The position numbers and the translations under genes are program-made. From Syncephalastrum monosporum B8922 (Eukaryota; Mucoromycota; Mucoromycetes; Mucorales; Syncephalastraceae): a DNA stretch of 64,000 bases. The notes beneath the pieces were generated by a model, which saw nothing but the letters and a program-made list of their open reading frames with translations, had not been told where the DNA came from and made no database searches. The stretch's first letter is position 1, and every line of letters begins with the position of its first letter. Of this stretch, positions 20,562 to 31,385 are shown piece after piece. The stretch lies in contig JNEN01000885.1 of the NCBI GenBank assembly GCA_000697355.1, positions 1 through 64,000 of the forward strand, written 5' to 3'.

Positions 20562-21154
20562 CTTTGTCCATTTTGCATCAACAAATTACTGTACATACGC
20601 ATACTTTTATTAATTCAGTCTATACTTTTGCTAACTGTCTGTTAAATAATGAATATTCATTTCCTTTATTCTTCTTACGTGCCGCTGTCCTGCAGCGATG
20701 TGCGTTCATTATCATGAATTACTTTTTAAAAGCAACATGGCAACTCTTGTTTATAATTTGCATTAACCGAAAGTTCTCTAACGTGAGTCGACTTGTATTG
20801 GTTTGTCAACACTAGAGCTATACTGTAGTACATGCAGTACGCTGTCATTATTCTGCAAGATATATTTAGCGCATGGGCGGTTGTTATTTAAAATGTTGCG
20901 TACTGAAGGAGTGTTTATCGAAGATAGATAAAGAGCATCAAATAAGCACACAGAAGAATTACAGCTTATTTAAAAGTGAAGGATAATACGAGATGCAATG
21001 AGAAGAAGAAGCAAACGCCACATTTAGCTAGAGGCGACTCGTTCCCTTGTTAGCAGACTCGCAATAGAGGCGGGGTTTGAATATACGACACGGACTTACT
21101 ATGAAGAGCAGTAAAAAGACACGCCTTGGGCGTTATCCTTTTGTGTCTCGAATA
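20562..21154. other. Intergenic spacer
   Basis: No supported gene. This AT-rich stretch contains the 3' end of the helicase gene and the upstream region of the V-ATPase gene. An in-frame ATG at 21077 lies upstream of the chosen VMA5 start, but the added residues do not fit the family. Confidence 0.5.
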
Positions 21155-22659
21155 ATGAAGTACACGCTCATTGCTGTGCCTGCGCTTGGACAGGCACAAA
21201 ACACCCTCCAGAATGTCAAGTCCAAGCTCGCCTCTCTTGCCGAGGTGCATGCCTTTCATGTTCCCGAATTCAAGGTACAGTCCATTCATCTTGAGGCTAA
21301 CATTGAGGGAAAAAAGCTGACGTTTGACTTGACTAGATTGGCACGCTGGATGCCTTGCTTCTGCTTTCAGACGATCTCGCCAAATACGATACGTCGTTTG
21401 AACAGGCTGTGAACAAGACGGCTGACATCCTAAGCACCCTCGTCAAAGGACAGCCTGACGCGCTCGTTCAGGACTTTTTGCTCGTCAACGACAGTAAGTC
21501 TTGGATACGGGAAGATACAACTTGAGCTGACGATTGGATAAAGAAACGGTCGATCAATATGTCAACACATTCCAGTGGAACACCATGAAGTATCGCACAG
21601 ACAAGTCCCTGCAAGAGACCACCGCTCTCTTGAATCAGGTAAATTTGGTTCTGTCTCTATGCATGAACTCGGTCGTTTGGACTGACAGAGTTATTATAGG
21701 AAGTGACAGGCATGGACAACATGCTCAAGACCAAGATGAATACTTATACCCAAAACAAGAATGCGCTGCAGCAATTGCAGCGAAAGCAAACGTAAGCGCT
21801 TCTTATTATGTTCTCTGGATGGTTTCTCTAACAAGGGGATGTTTTGTAGTGGCAATCTTTCCGTGCGCAGCTTAAATGGCATTGTGAAGAAGCAGCATTG
21901 CGTGCTCAACTCGGAATACCTCACCACCCTTTTTGTGGCCGTACCAAAGTAGGTGGACTCCAAAAGATCTGAATCATTGGTACTCATTGGAGCGTCTGTG
22001 ATAGGGCGTTGGAGAAACAGTGGTATTCTAAATACGAGACGCTGACCAGCATGGTTGTACCTCGATCGTCTGTGTAAGTCCGTCCTAATCGATTCGCTTC
22101 CCACTGGCCTCCTTCATGTTGCTGATTTTTTCCTAGCAAGATTGACCAAGACGATGAGTTTATCCTGTTCTCTGTGACGGTATTCCAACGTGTGGCCGAC
22201 GAATTCACGCACAAGGCGCGCGAATCGCGGTTCACAGTACGCGACTTCAAGTTTGACGAGGAGGCGCTTCAGCGACAACAGCAAGAACTCGAAGAAGCAA
22301 GCGAACAAGAGAGTGAGCAGCAACGTGAACTCATTCGCCTCTCGCGTACTCAGTTTGCGGAAATGTTTGGTGCCTGGGTCCACCTCAAGGCCCTGCGTAT
22401 CTTTGTCGAAAGCGTCCTTCGCTATGGTTTGCCGCCGGATTTCGCCGCTGCGTCGATTCACACCGATGCAAAGACAGAGAAAAAGGTGGATGAAGTGCTC
22501 ATTGCCCAGTACGGTCACCTGGGTGGTATCCATGGTTTGAATGGTAAAAAGGAGCAGCAGCAAGAGGAGCTGTTGGACCATGAGCTGCAGAGCGTCAATG
22601 GTACTCAGTATCGGCCTTACGTTCAGTTTGAGCTCAACTTTGACCTCGAACGTAGATAG
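21155..22659 (+). CDS. VMA5: V-type ATPase subunit C
   Basis: Seven predicted exons (21155-21274, 21337-21493, 21544-21638, 21700-21791, 21850-21948, 22005-22073, 22137-22659) give 384 aa (yeast Vma5 has 392). Subunit C clamps the peripheral stators to the V1 sector and controls reversible assembly of the vacuolar proton pump on the cytosolic face of the membrane. Recognisable blocks in order are: FKIGTLDALL across the first splice, QYVNTFQW, the TGNLSVRSLNGIV motif, VLNSEYLTTLFVAVPK, and the C-terminal FGAWVHLKALRIFVESVLRYGLPP followed by GxxGG. All intron phases agree and the product is colinear with yeast Vma5. It is a housekeeping gene with no visible special control elements. Confidence 0.94.
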
Positions 22660-22913
22660 ACTTTTTTTCACATGTAACATATAAAGAGATCAAACATGTC
22701 CAATGATATGACACTCGGTTTTGGTTTTCTTTTTCTTTTTCTTTTTTGTATATATTTATATATGTATATTATTGGATAATGGACAAGAGTCCAATCATCT
22801 GTTCATGATGGACAAAGGGGAATGGGATGCAAAGAAGAAGAACAAAGAACAAAGGGAAGTGTCAAACAGCAGTTCTACTTGGTCATAATTCTGCTGCCAC
22901 TTTTTTTTTTTAT
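22660..22913. other. Convergent intergenic spacer
   Basis: These 254 bp separate the stop codons of VMA5 and MIX17. The stretch contains T-rich tracts (22720-22745), a TATATATTTATATATGTATAT run near 22747 and a further T tract at 22902. No gene is seen. Both 3' ends must form here. Confidence 0.5.
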
Positions 22914-23490
22914 CTAGTACTGGGAAGCCATCTGTTGGCAGGACTTGAGGGCATCCAGGTACCACTGGCAGGCCGTCATGTCGTTGTTGGTGGACTCGAG
23001 GCACTGAGTGAAGGCCTTGGCATCGGCCTCACAGGCACGGCCAGCCGCGGGCTGCTGCTGATAGACCTGCTGCTGGGGCTGCTGCTGGAACTGCTGCTGG
23101 GGCTGCTCGGCAGGCTTGTCATCGCTACCGCTGAAAAGGCTCGAGATACCGTTGGCCATGGTGTGGCCTACTGCGGAACCGACAGCAACGCCAGCCGCGG
23201 TCGTCGCCATTTGGGCAAACATACCAGGCTGCTGGGGCTGAGGGGCCATGGCAGGAGCAGGAGCGTGGGCAGGAGGCTGAGCAGCCTGAGGAGTCATCGC
23301 ATGCTGCTGCTGGGGAGGAGCTTGGTGCTGCTGAGGCGCAGCCGGAGGAGGAGCCTGGCGGGTGGGCATGGTGTGAGCCTGGCGTTTCTGCTGGGCAGCA
23401 GGAGCGGGGGCAGAGCGTCTGGTCTATTATTGAAAAGGTAAGCATTCGGAAATGACAACATTGTGTCCCTTTACGTACTTGGCGAGGCAT
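22914..23490 (-). CDS. MIX17: CHCHD2/CHCHD10-type twin CX9C mitochondrial protein (Mix17)
   Basis: Two predicted exons (23490-23479, 23423-22914) give 173 aa. The first exon holds only four codons (MPRQ). The protein belongs to the CHCHD2/Mix17 family, imported into the mitochondrial intermembrane space by the Mia40 relay and linked to respiratory-chain function. The N-terminus is Arg/Ala/Pro/Gln-rich and resembles a mitochondrial presequence followed by a disordered part. The central hydrophobic segment (TTAAGVAVGSAVGHTMA) is the conserved family helix. The C-terminal CHCH domain has cysteines at 135, 145, 156 and 166, i.e. two CX9C motifs. Length and architecture are typical. Confidence 0.9.
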
Positions 23491-24376
23491 GGTTATTTTT
23501 TTTGAGTGAAGAAACAAGTTTGTTTGGTCCACGCTTGGTATTTAAACTATTGTCAGTCACGACGGCAGAACTATTTTTCCACGTCATTATTCCATCCTAT
23601 TCGCTGGCATTCCCGCAAAATGAGTCAAACCTACAGCAAACATTCCTACGCACCCGTGTCTGTTGCTTGGCACCAGCAATGGCTATCACTAAATTAACTA
23701 CCGTGAATTACCGGAAATAATAAATTTGCTGTTGTTTATTAGTATAGAAACTATATAAGCCAGCTTCGTTATAGGGTAGCACATACAGCAGGGAGCGCCT
23801 GGTCATTGAAATGAACCCGGGCTTATGTGCCTCTTGTCATACGTAACCAGGAGACTGCTATAGTATAGCCTATTCTTCATCAGCTACATGTACAAGCAAT
23901 AGGCTGCACAGCCGTAAAAGAAGTCAGTCTACCGCTTCACATAGACAGGTGTTGCGCGGTTTTTGTACCAGCATACTTGAACCACTCACGACGCTGTGTA
24001 TGCTATTTATTCGCGCCTTCCATAGTCAGGGTGCATTAAGCATAATAAGAGTGGTATGTAGCTAAAGTAAATACTTAGAGACGAGGGATACCAGCAGAGG
24101 CATATGTAGCCAGTGAATTTACTCTCGATAGCTACAAAAGCAATATAGCAATGATCAAAGATGGGCTTATGTTGACAGAAGAATATGAGTGAGGAGTTGT
24201 TACGATAAAAGTCTTTTGTCGATGGTAGACGACAGATTCTTCGTGCCAGCCAGCCACTGGTAGTTACCCCGGTGGTGATCTATACGGCAATGGCGTACGT
24301 AGCGAAGTGCGCCGAAAATGGGTTGGCGGTCTTACAGGCATACAAATCTAGAGTCATTATGCAACCTGGTCCTTTC
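23491..24376. other. Intergenic, no supported gene
   Basis: Only short, unrelated open frames are present. The first 100 bp are the upstream region of MIX17. The rest is AT-rich sequence without recognisable genes, leading into the tandem array at 24377. Confidence 0.45.
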
Positions 24377-24590
24377 TTACTGAACGACTACTAAAATCAC
24401 TGAATGACTACACCGTGTTACTGAATGACTCCGAAAAGTTACTGAACGACTACTCAAGTTGCTGAATGACTACGAAAATTACTGAATGACTACACCGTGT
24501 TACTGAATGACTCCGAAAAATTACTGAACGACTACTCAAAATACTGTTCGACTACAGAATTACTGGATCACTCCAAACGCTCCAGTACAC
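24377..24590. repeat. Left array of about 22-bp units (TACTGRAYSACTMC)
   Basis: Ten degenerate units with the core TACTGAAYGACTAC or TACTGAATGACTCC lie head to tail. Four of them form an 82-bp higher-order repeat (compare 24400 with 24482). The last unit reads TACTGGATCACTCC, the exact reverse complement of units in the array at 25797. With that array it brackets the zinc-finger gene at 24703. Confidence 0.88.
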
Positions 24591-24702
24591 GGGTCAGAAA
24601 CGATCTCAGATTACACGTTAGGTAGCCCCTATATAAAGTAAGTTGCGCCTACTTTCCGGGCGCTCCTCTTCATTTCATTCTTCTGCTTTTCCTGCTACAA
24701 CA

Positions 24703-25649
24703 ATGCCAAAACTCAACCCAGACAGAAAACAAAAAAGGCCTTTCTGGTGCATCCATTGCAAACAAGTTATAAACCGCTACGTGGGCAGGGAGACCAGAAT
24801 CCAGCATTATCGTACATGTGATGCACGTGTACAGCAAGCAAGAGGCCCCGCAACAAGTGCGGGTGCAGCGGTCTCAACCAGTGGGACGATCCCAGAGTCT
24901 TCTAATGTGATGAAGATACATAGTGGAAGAAGTTAATCTAAGTGTTTAAACTTTCTCAGGACATCAACATGGGCTCGTCGCCGGACATGACCTCCTCCGT
25001 GGAGCAGCATGCTTCAGCAAGCTCCCGTGACTTCACGGGTGTCGGCGATATCAATCTCTTGAATGCTGAAGTGACATCCCTCCAACGTCGCTGCTTGTCC
25101 ATGCAAGCCATGTTTGCGAACATGCGAGCCATGTTTACAGACATGCAGGGCGACATAAGGAAGCTCAAAGAAAAGGTTGCTTCTTTGGAGCAAGCTATGC
25201 CCATAGAAGGTGTCTCGGCCGGTCCGGACGAGCGTCCGTTGATAGGACCTTTCTCACACTTGCTCCATCCCGTGCGAGATTGTCCGCATCCGAGAGCCAA
25301 TAATCGGAATCTGCAGTTCTCGTGGGGCATGTTCCGTGTCATCGTTGATCCTGTCCTGAAAGAACAGGCTGATCTGTTCTCAGAGCATGATTACGGCATC
25401 GCGTGCGACAATATCAGAGGCTCGGGTATGATTGCAGCCGTCAAGAGCAAGATCTGCCTCGACCACGACATCTCGCCTGGCGTATCCTGGGGCCAGGTGC
25501 CCACCCACCTGAGATACGACGCTCAGTTGCAGTTGGAAGACGCCGCTTCCCATTTTCTTCCTCTCCGCGCTTGTGTTGACAGCTGGGGCGCCAAGCTCAT
25601 CATGTCAAAACATTGGAACAATACAAGGAGCAAGCGAATGCTTCAGAGC
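24703..25649 (+). CDS. Putative element-encoded protein with BED/C2HC-like zinc finger and coiled coil
   Basis: Two predicted exons (24703-24906, 24960-25649) join through a 53-nt intron with a weak GTGATG donor and a CTCAG acceptor. Exon 1 encodes a basic start and a zinc-binding motif, WCIHC then H-x4-C, resembling BED or Plavaka/KDZ-type transposase fingers. Exon 2 contains a heptad-like stretch (about residues 95-135: LNAEVTSLQRR to LKEKVASLE), then about 130 residues I cannot assign. Near 25600 another frame becomes plausible (KTLEQYKEQ, coiled-coil-like, running to 25691 just before a GTAAGT), so a frameshift or further intron may have removed the natural C-terminus. No DDE catalytic triad is visible. 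A DNA-binding partner or degenerate transposase is possible; the function is not established. Confidence 0.45.
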
Positions 25650-25796
25650 TGAAGTATTCATTGCTGCAGAGCCAAAGCAGCTGGATTGAGTAAGTGTTCT
25701 CGTCATATAGTTGTTGTTTTGCCTGACTCACACCATCTTCAGTTTTTTGAATAAAAAATTTTTTTTTCAATTGCACAATAAAAGTGACCTAGCACC

Positions 25797-25974
25797 CTGG
25801 AGTGATCCAGTACTTCCCCGGAGTGATCCAGTACTTCCCCGGAGTGATGCAGTAATCTGTATCACATTGGTCTGGAGTGATCCAGAACCCAGATTTACTG
25901 ATTTACTATATTTGCACTCCATTTGGGGTCATCCAGTACTTGGGGTCATCCAGTGTTCTCCCGGAGTAAATCGG
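25797..25974. repeat. Right array of GGAGTGATCCAGTA units, inverted relative to the left array
   Basis: Six recognisable units occur: four of the form (T/C)GGAGTGAT(C/G)CAG(T/A)A separated by ACTTCCCC-like linkers, and two of the form TGGGGTCATCCAGT. The reverse complement of the first type, TACTGGATCACTCC, is found in the left array at about 24561. A degenerate stretch between 25888 and 25925 interrupts the array. Confidence 0.85.
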
Positions 25975-26103
25975 TATTTCGTTTCCTACGGTGTATATGA
26001 GACAACGAGCTACGGCGGCAGTAGGCCACTTTGTACTGAAGATATTATAATAGACGATGTAACGGTTTTATACGTATATTCCTTTCCACAGTTCAAATTT
26101 GTA

Positions 26104-26307
26104 TAATGTGACGTTCAAGCGAAGCGTAGAGCTCACTGATGACACAAGAGGTCCGCTGCGCTAATAGCCCACCCGCCCTCCGACAATTCCATTGTTCGCT
26201 CACTCAAAGATGTTTTTAGTAGCTTAGACCTGCATAAAATTTGTTGTTCCTGACTAAAGTGGAGAACTATGAAAAAGTCAACTAGCCAGCAGACCTCGAA
26301 GTGTAAT
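26104..26307. mobile_element. Decayed solo terminal region of the same DIRS family
   Basis: This stretch aligns along its length with 4355-4560. Shared landmarks in the same order are: ATNATGTGACGT, AGCGNAGCG, GAGGTCYGCT, CCCACCCGCC, TTCGCTC-CTCAAAGATGT, GTAG, GGAGAACT and AGCAGACCTCGAAGTGTAAT. Divergence is roughly 25-30 percent with small indels, much higher than between the two inverted arms at 4.35/4.55 kb. No RT or recombinase sequence accompanies it. It is therefore an old solo end, left by recombination or by decay of the rest of the element. Confidence 0.75.
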
Positions 26308-29300
26308 GGAGCCATTTGCAGGGCTGTAATATGCTTTTCCCGCGAGCAAGAAGTTGGTTACGGGAAACGACTGCTCACCTATATCACTTTGATCCATGCC
26401 AGTACAAGCAGTAGAGGGAATGATGAATATCGACCTGATTCCCGACTCGTCAATGGCAACGCGTATAGCAAATGTACTCCCTGGTCAAGTGCACAAATGC
26501 CGACAACTCAGACCAAAATGGGTAGATTGGAACTCTCAACCTCGCCAAATACCTGGTTAACTGGTCACTATTATCATATACACTCTTTCTCTTTGAGAGA
26601 ACTATCCTGGATGTAGCAATTACTTCTACAAGCCGACGAGGGCTAACGAAGAGTAATGCCAGCAGCCCGTATAATATCACCCGCTTAAATCGCCCACAAG
26701 AGGTCGCAAGTGCTTGTCAGTCGCAAAATGCCCGTTTTTCGATAGCTTGCTTAGGTAGTGCTTGTACACGTTTAAAGTCACGTCCGTGCATTTCCGATCA
26801 TGTGCACACGGAGAAACACGAACGGAATATTTACGCGAAGACATTAGCTTACATAACTGTATATTTAACATTTACATAATGTAGCAGATCATGTCATCGA
26901 GTATCAAATGTCCCCTCTCGTCACCTTCACGGAAGTAAGGTTTATATGTACTCTTCTAGCATGTCTTTCAAACACAGTATACCCATGAGCGACATAGAAA
27001 TGCAGCTTTATCTTGATTCACAGGAAATAACCGGTGACGCGGTAATTGTGCAACGATATTTGCGCAGATTGGAGTGCTGCTTTAGGTTACTCGTCAAATT
27101 ATGTAAAGACTTCAATTAGTGGCACATCTACTTTTCCCCATTGCAAGACGTCGACAGATTCTTACTCTGAATAACGTGTAGAGCAGCATTAGAGCAACCC
27201 ATATTGTAGAAGTAGCTGACCGCACAACAAGTTTTATATACATAAACATTTTGTCTACGTCGCGGTTTATCATGTTGAAATCAGTGAGTTTGACCTTGCC
27301 GCAGGACCTTTTTCCGTTTGGCGCTATCGCATTTTTGCAAATGGTGCATCGTCTTTGACGCATTCCTTGTTAAAATAGAAGTTCTCAATGAGCTTTATTA
27401 CAAAATAGATACACAAGCCTATATACAATATCTGTTTACCAACGGCTTTCTTCAGTAGACAGCCGTATGCAGGAGCCACAGAAGAAAGACCATACGCGTA
27501 GTATAGGTCTTCCTGCACGATGGCTCAGTACGCGGAAAGCTGGTCATTGTCCACGAACCAAGCTGTCCGATTGTAGTCGTAGGGCTCTTCTTCGCCAAAT
27601 GGTCAGTTCTTGGAGCGCCATCATCGAACAACCTCTACCGGTCCACATCAAGTAGTAAAGCTTTGCGATTTTAGTATAGTCCAAGAAATTGTTTGGTAAC
27701 ATCTGCATAGGCTCCTTCGGAGCATGGTGGATACAGGACAGCTCTTGTGTGGATGGAGCTTCTGTGGGCGGAACATATAGGAAGGTCATCCACGGTTGCT
27801 TCCATTTCTCCAGTATGTCCCGAAGACTCGCCGATGAACCGATGTGTACGTGCTGGCCAAGTCAGCAGCCACCGATGAGATAAGTAATACCTAATGCTTA
27901 CTAATTTCTTCGTCTATGCATATCATCAGTCTATACTCTGATAAAAGGTGTACAAAATCTGCTTTTATATCGTGATCAGTAATGCAAGAAAACAGGAGCA
28001 GACCCATATCTTTTACACACGATCAGTCTCTGTCCCACTGTAAATAAGTGAGAAATGTTATGTTCTCAAATGAGTATAGGGCAAGAGTATCAAATGGTAT
28101 CGATGCATAGTGTGCTGACTACAGATCTATACACTCTGCGTGTCACACTGTAAAATGTCGCTTGGTGAATGGCGGGATGCCATTTCATATGGCGCAGGGC
28201 TGCGAAAAGGGCAATCATCAGGGACATCAGGGATCTCCGAGGCCCCGCAGCGCCAGTGATAAATTGAGCCATGTCACGCGTGTCCTTTTACGGAATTTCT
28301 GCCGCGTAAGCTACCTTTTGCTTCTTTAATAATGTACCGTGCTCTCCTTCTGAGCCTGCGAATATAATCTGTAGCTGCCTGTATTTGAAGGAAGATATAT
28401 TAGAATGCGTAGCTATCACTTCCATAAACGACAGCTTACACTGTCGATCGCGTTCGCAACACTGCCTGGTATGTAAGTTTGAAGATAATAATTCCCCGCC
28501 ATTATTGTACGACAGCCATTATCTTGGATATTTGTTCCACGTTGACTGCGTAATGAAGAAGAAAAAGAAAAATCGTAGGGAAGAGAGATGAATGGGTCAT
28601 TTAACGATTAAAGAGCAGCATTATCTATGATTAGGGCTCGATCTGTACACGTGATTTCAACCCTTTGGTTTCCTGGACAACCATGGCAGGTCAAGAAAAC
28701 AAAAGACATTGTCTGACCCAGTTGCTTGGATCCATAGGTGTGCTTTACATAGGTTGAATTTTTATCAGCTCAATCAAGCAAGAACCGCATTTTGGGAAAG
28801 GAGACTGGCAAGAAGCGGGTGGAGAGCTGATGTGCAGCGTGTACCTTATCCTTCGCATCGTCAGCCAATCGGCATGATTAGTCAACATCAAAGTTTGCTT
28901 TTTGCCCTCTCTTTTTTTTCCTTGATTTTTCCGAAGGCGCCCGTGGACCCAAAATGGGCGGGAAGCGGAAAATTTTGGGACCGGCTTCGATATTTAGAGG
29001 AGGCCGATTCTTAGATAATTGCGACAAGAAGAGTCAAATACGGACACGTAACTGGGAGTAGAAAGCGTGAAAATAAAATAAGAGTAGCTGCGGAACGGCT
29101 GAATTATTTTTCGCCAATCTTACGGGAAAAAAGTAGAGGATGAAAGTAAACAGAGGCTATGGTCCATAGCGCACTCAGCGTTGGCGGATGTTGGATTGTA
29201 TATCGGATGCGGGCGTTGCGGTCCCAATCAGTAAAAGATCTCGGTCGGTCGGCTTACATCATTCTCTACCCCTACCTATTTTGTTCAGTCCCGCCCTCAC

Positions 29301-29347
29301 TTCTCTCTTTTTTCTTCTCTCTTCTTTACTTTCTCACAAAAACAAAA
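26308..29347. other. 3-kb gene-poor region
   Basis: I see no supported gene. Short frames occur (for example 26450-26680 minus, 27112-27363 minus, 27544-27789 minus and 28709-29014 plus), but none shows a domain. The minus-strand cluster 27.1-27.9 kb could be pieces of a decayed gene: the frames have plausible amino-acid composition but no consistent splice junctions. The stretch shares the AT-rich, repeat-associated character of 23.5-26.3 kb. The final 80 bp form the leader of the 6PGD gene. Confidence 0.4.
29270..29347 (+). promoter_or_regulatory. CT-rich initiator/leader of the 6PGD gene
   Basis: A pyrimidine-rich stretch (CCTACCTATTTTGTTC, then CTCACTTCTCTC with runs of T and C) ends in CACAAAAACAAAAATGG. 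Such CT blocks followed by an A-rich start context are typical of highly expressed fungal glycolytic and pentose-phosphate genes. This is a pattern match only; the transcription start was not determined. Confidence 0.45.
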
Positions 29348-31158
29348 ATGGCTGAAGCTGTGTAAGTCCTTCCTATCCTGATGGTTGCTACCGTCCTTGG
29401 GTACTGTGTCGAAAATACTAACGCGTGTCGCGTGTGTGTGTATGCAGCGCTGATATTGGTCTCATTGGTCTGGCCGTCATGGTACGTGTACCTTATCCGA
29501 AAAGTGCCTAGGTGCTTATATAATGATTACAGGGCCAAAACCTGATCCTCAACATGAACGATCACGGTTTCACCGTGTGCGCCTACAACCGTACGACTTC
29601 CAAGGTCGACGCCTTCCTCGAGAACGAGGCCAAGGGTAAGTGATCAAACACGCGGGACCCCCGACCGTGCATGTTTTTTGGGGGTGGAGAATGAATTTTT
29701 TTTGGGTTGACACGTAAAAATATCTTCCTTTACGCAGGCACCAACATTGTCGGCGCCCACTCCATCCAGGAGCTTTGCGCCAAGCTGAAGCGCCCGCGCA
29801 AGGTCGTCCTTCTTGTCAAGGCTGGCTCGGCTGTCGATGCCTTCATTGACCAGCTCCTGCCCTACATGGAGGAGGGTGATATCATCATTGACGGTGGTAA
29901 CTCTCACTTCCCCGACTCCATCCGCCGCACCGAGGAGCTTCAGAAGAAGGGTATTCTCTTCGTTGGCTCTGGTGTCTCTGGTGGTGAGGAGGGTGCCCGC
30001 TACGGTCCCTCGCTCATGCCTGGTGGTAACCCTGCCGCCTGGGAGTCCATCAAGCCTATCTTCCAAGCTATCGCCGCCAAGGCCGATGGTGAGCCCTGCT
30101 GTGACTGGGTCGGTGAGACTGGCGCCGGCCACTACGTTAAGATGGTCCACAACGGTATCGGTAAGTAAAATCGGATAAGGTGAAAGACAGATCGCTCAGT
30201 TGTGTGTATTCATCATAAATAGAGTATGGTGACATGCAGCTTATCTCTGAGGTCTACCAGATCATGCACGAGGGTCTGGACCTCACTCACGACGAGATGG
30301 CCGAGGTCTTCACCGAGTGGAACAAGGGCGAGCTTGACTCGTTCCTGATCGAAATCACCCGTGACATTCTCAAGTACAAGGACGAGGATGGTTCCGCCCT
30401 TGTCACCAAGATCCGCGACACTGCTGGCCAGAAGGGTACCGGCAAGTGGACCGGCATTGACTCGCTTGACCGCGGTATTCCCGTCACCCTCATTGGTGAG
30501 GCTGTGTACGCTCGCTGCCTGTCCTCGCTCAAGGACGAGCGTGTCCGTGCCTCCAAGATCCTGGCTGGCCCCAAGAACAAGAAGTACTCTGGCGACAAGA
30601 AGGCCTTCGTCGAGCAGCTCGGTCAGGCTCTGTATGCCGCCAAGATTGTCTCGTACGCCCAGGGCTTCATGCTGATGCGCCAGGCCGCCAAGGACAACAA
30701 CTGGAAGCTGAACAACGCCGGTATTGCCCTTATGTGGCGCGGTGGCTGTATCATCCGCTCTGCCTTCTTGGGCAAGATCAAGGATGCCTACACCAACAAC
30801 CCCGAGCTTGAGAACCTTCTCTTCGATCCCTTCTTCCAGGAGGCCACCGCCAAGGCCCAGGATGCCTGGAGAAACGTCATTGCCCAGGCCGTCATCCTCG
30901 GTATCCCCACTCCCGCCCTCTCCACCGCCCTCAACTTCTACGATGGTCTGCGCCACGAGATGCTCCCCGCTAACCTGCTCCAGGCCCAGCGTGACTACTT
31001 CGGCGCGCACACCTACGAGCGCCTGGATGCCCCCGGCACCTGGGTCCACACCAACTGGACCGGCAAGGGTGGCCGTGTCGGTAAGCAGCAGTTTCTTTTG
31101 TGTAACATACATCACTCACATACATTCCTTCTTAGCTGCCAGCACCTACGATGCCTAA
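29348..31158 (+). CDS. GND1: 6-phosphogluconate dehydrogenase, decarboxylating
   Basis: Six predicted exons (29348-29361, 29448-29481, 29533-29635, 29738-30160, 30223-31080, 31136-31158) give 484 aa, the usual eukaryotic length. The enzyme oxidatively decarboxylates 6-phosphogluconate to ribulose 5-phosphate with NADP+, in the cytosolic pentose phosphate pathway. The dinucleotide-binding motif [12 protein letters not shown] is split over exons 2 and 3. Substrate-site motifs are [10 protein letters not shown] and [21 protein letters not shown], the latter spanning the fourth splice. Near the C-terminus [11 protein letters not shown] and the family's ending with W(V)HTNW are present. Codon use is strongly biased to C- and G-ending codons, indicating high expression. 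The first exon carries only 14 coding nt. Confidence 0.97.
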
Positions 31159-31385
31159 ATCATGGTATAGCATCTTTTGTACAAACATCCAAGGGTTCCT
31201 TTCTCCTTTCAAGTATAGCTCTAATGAAAATACGTTTGACTGTAAATTCGCCTGGGACTGTGGAGAGTGCATGTATAATAGGCTATGATGGTAACAATGG
31301 ACGGGGTATAGTAGATGCATCTGCTATGGGGCATTCTACTCGTTGGTATGAGGAACCAAGACCGTTCGTTCCCTCTATGCATACG

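Noticed and set aside
24377..24590. CRISPR-like reading of the regularly spaced repeats
   Set aside because: Units are directly adjacent and degenerate, there are no unique spacers, and the genome is eukaryotic.
27112..27883. Cluster of minus-strand frames as a gene
   Set aside because: No domain and no consistent intron phases. Left as possible relic in the intergenic entry.
30213..31115. 300-codon antisense frame in the 6PGD gene
   Set aside because: Same codon-bias artefact in a highly expressed gene.
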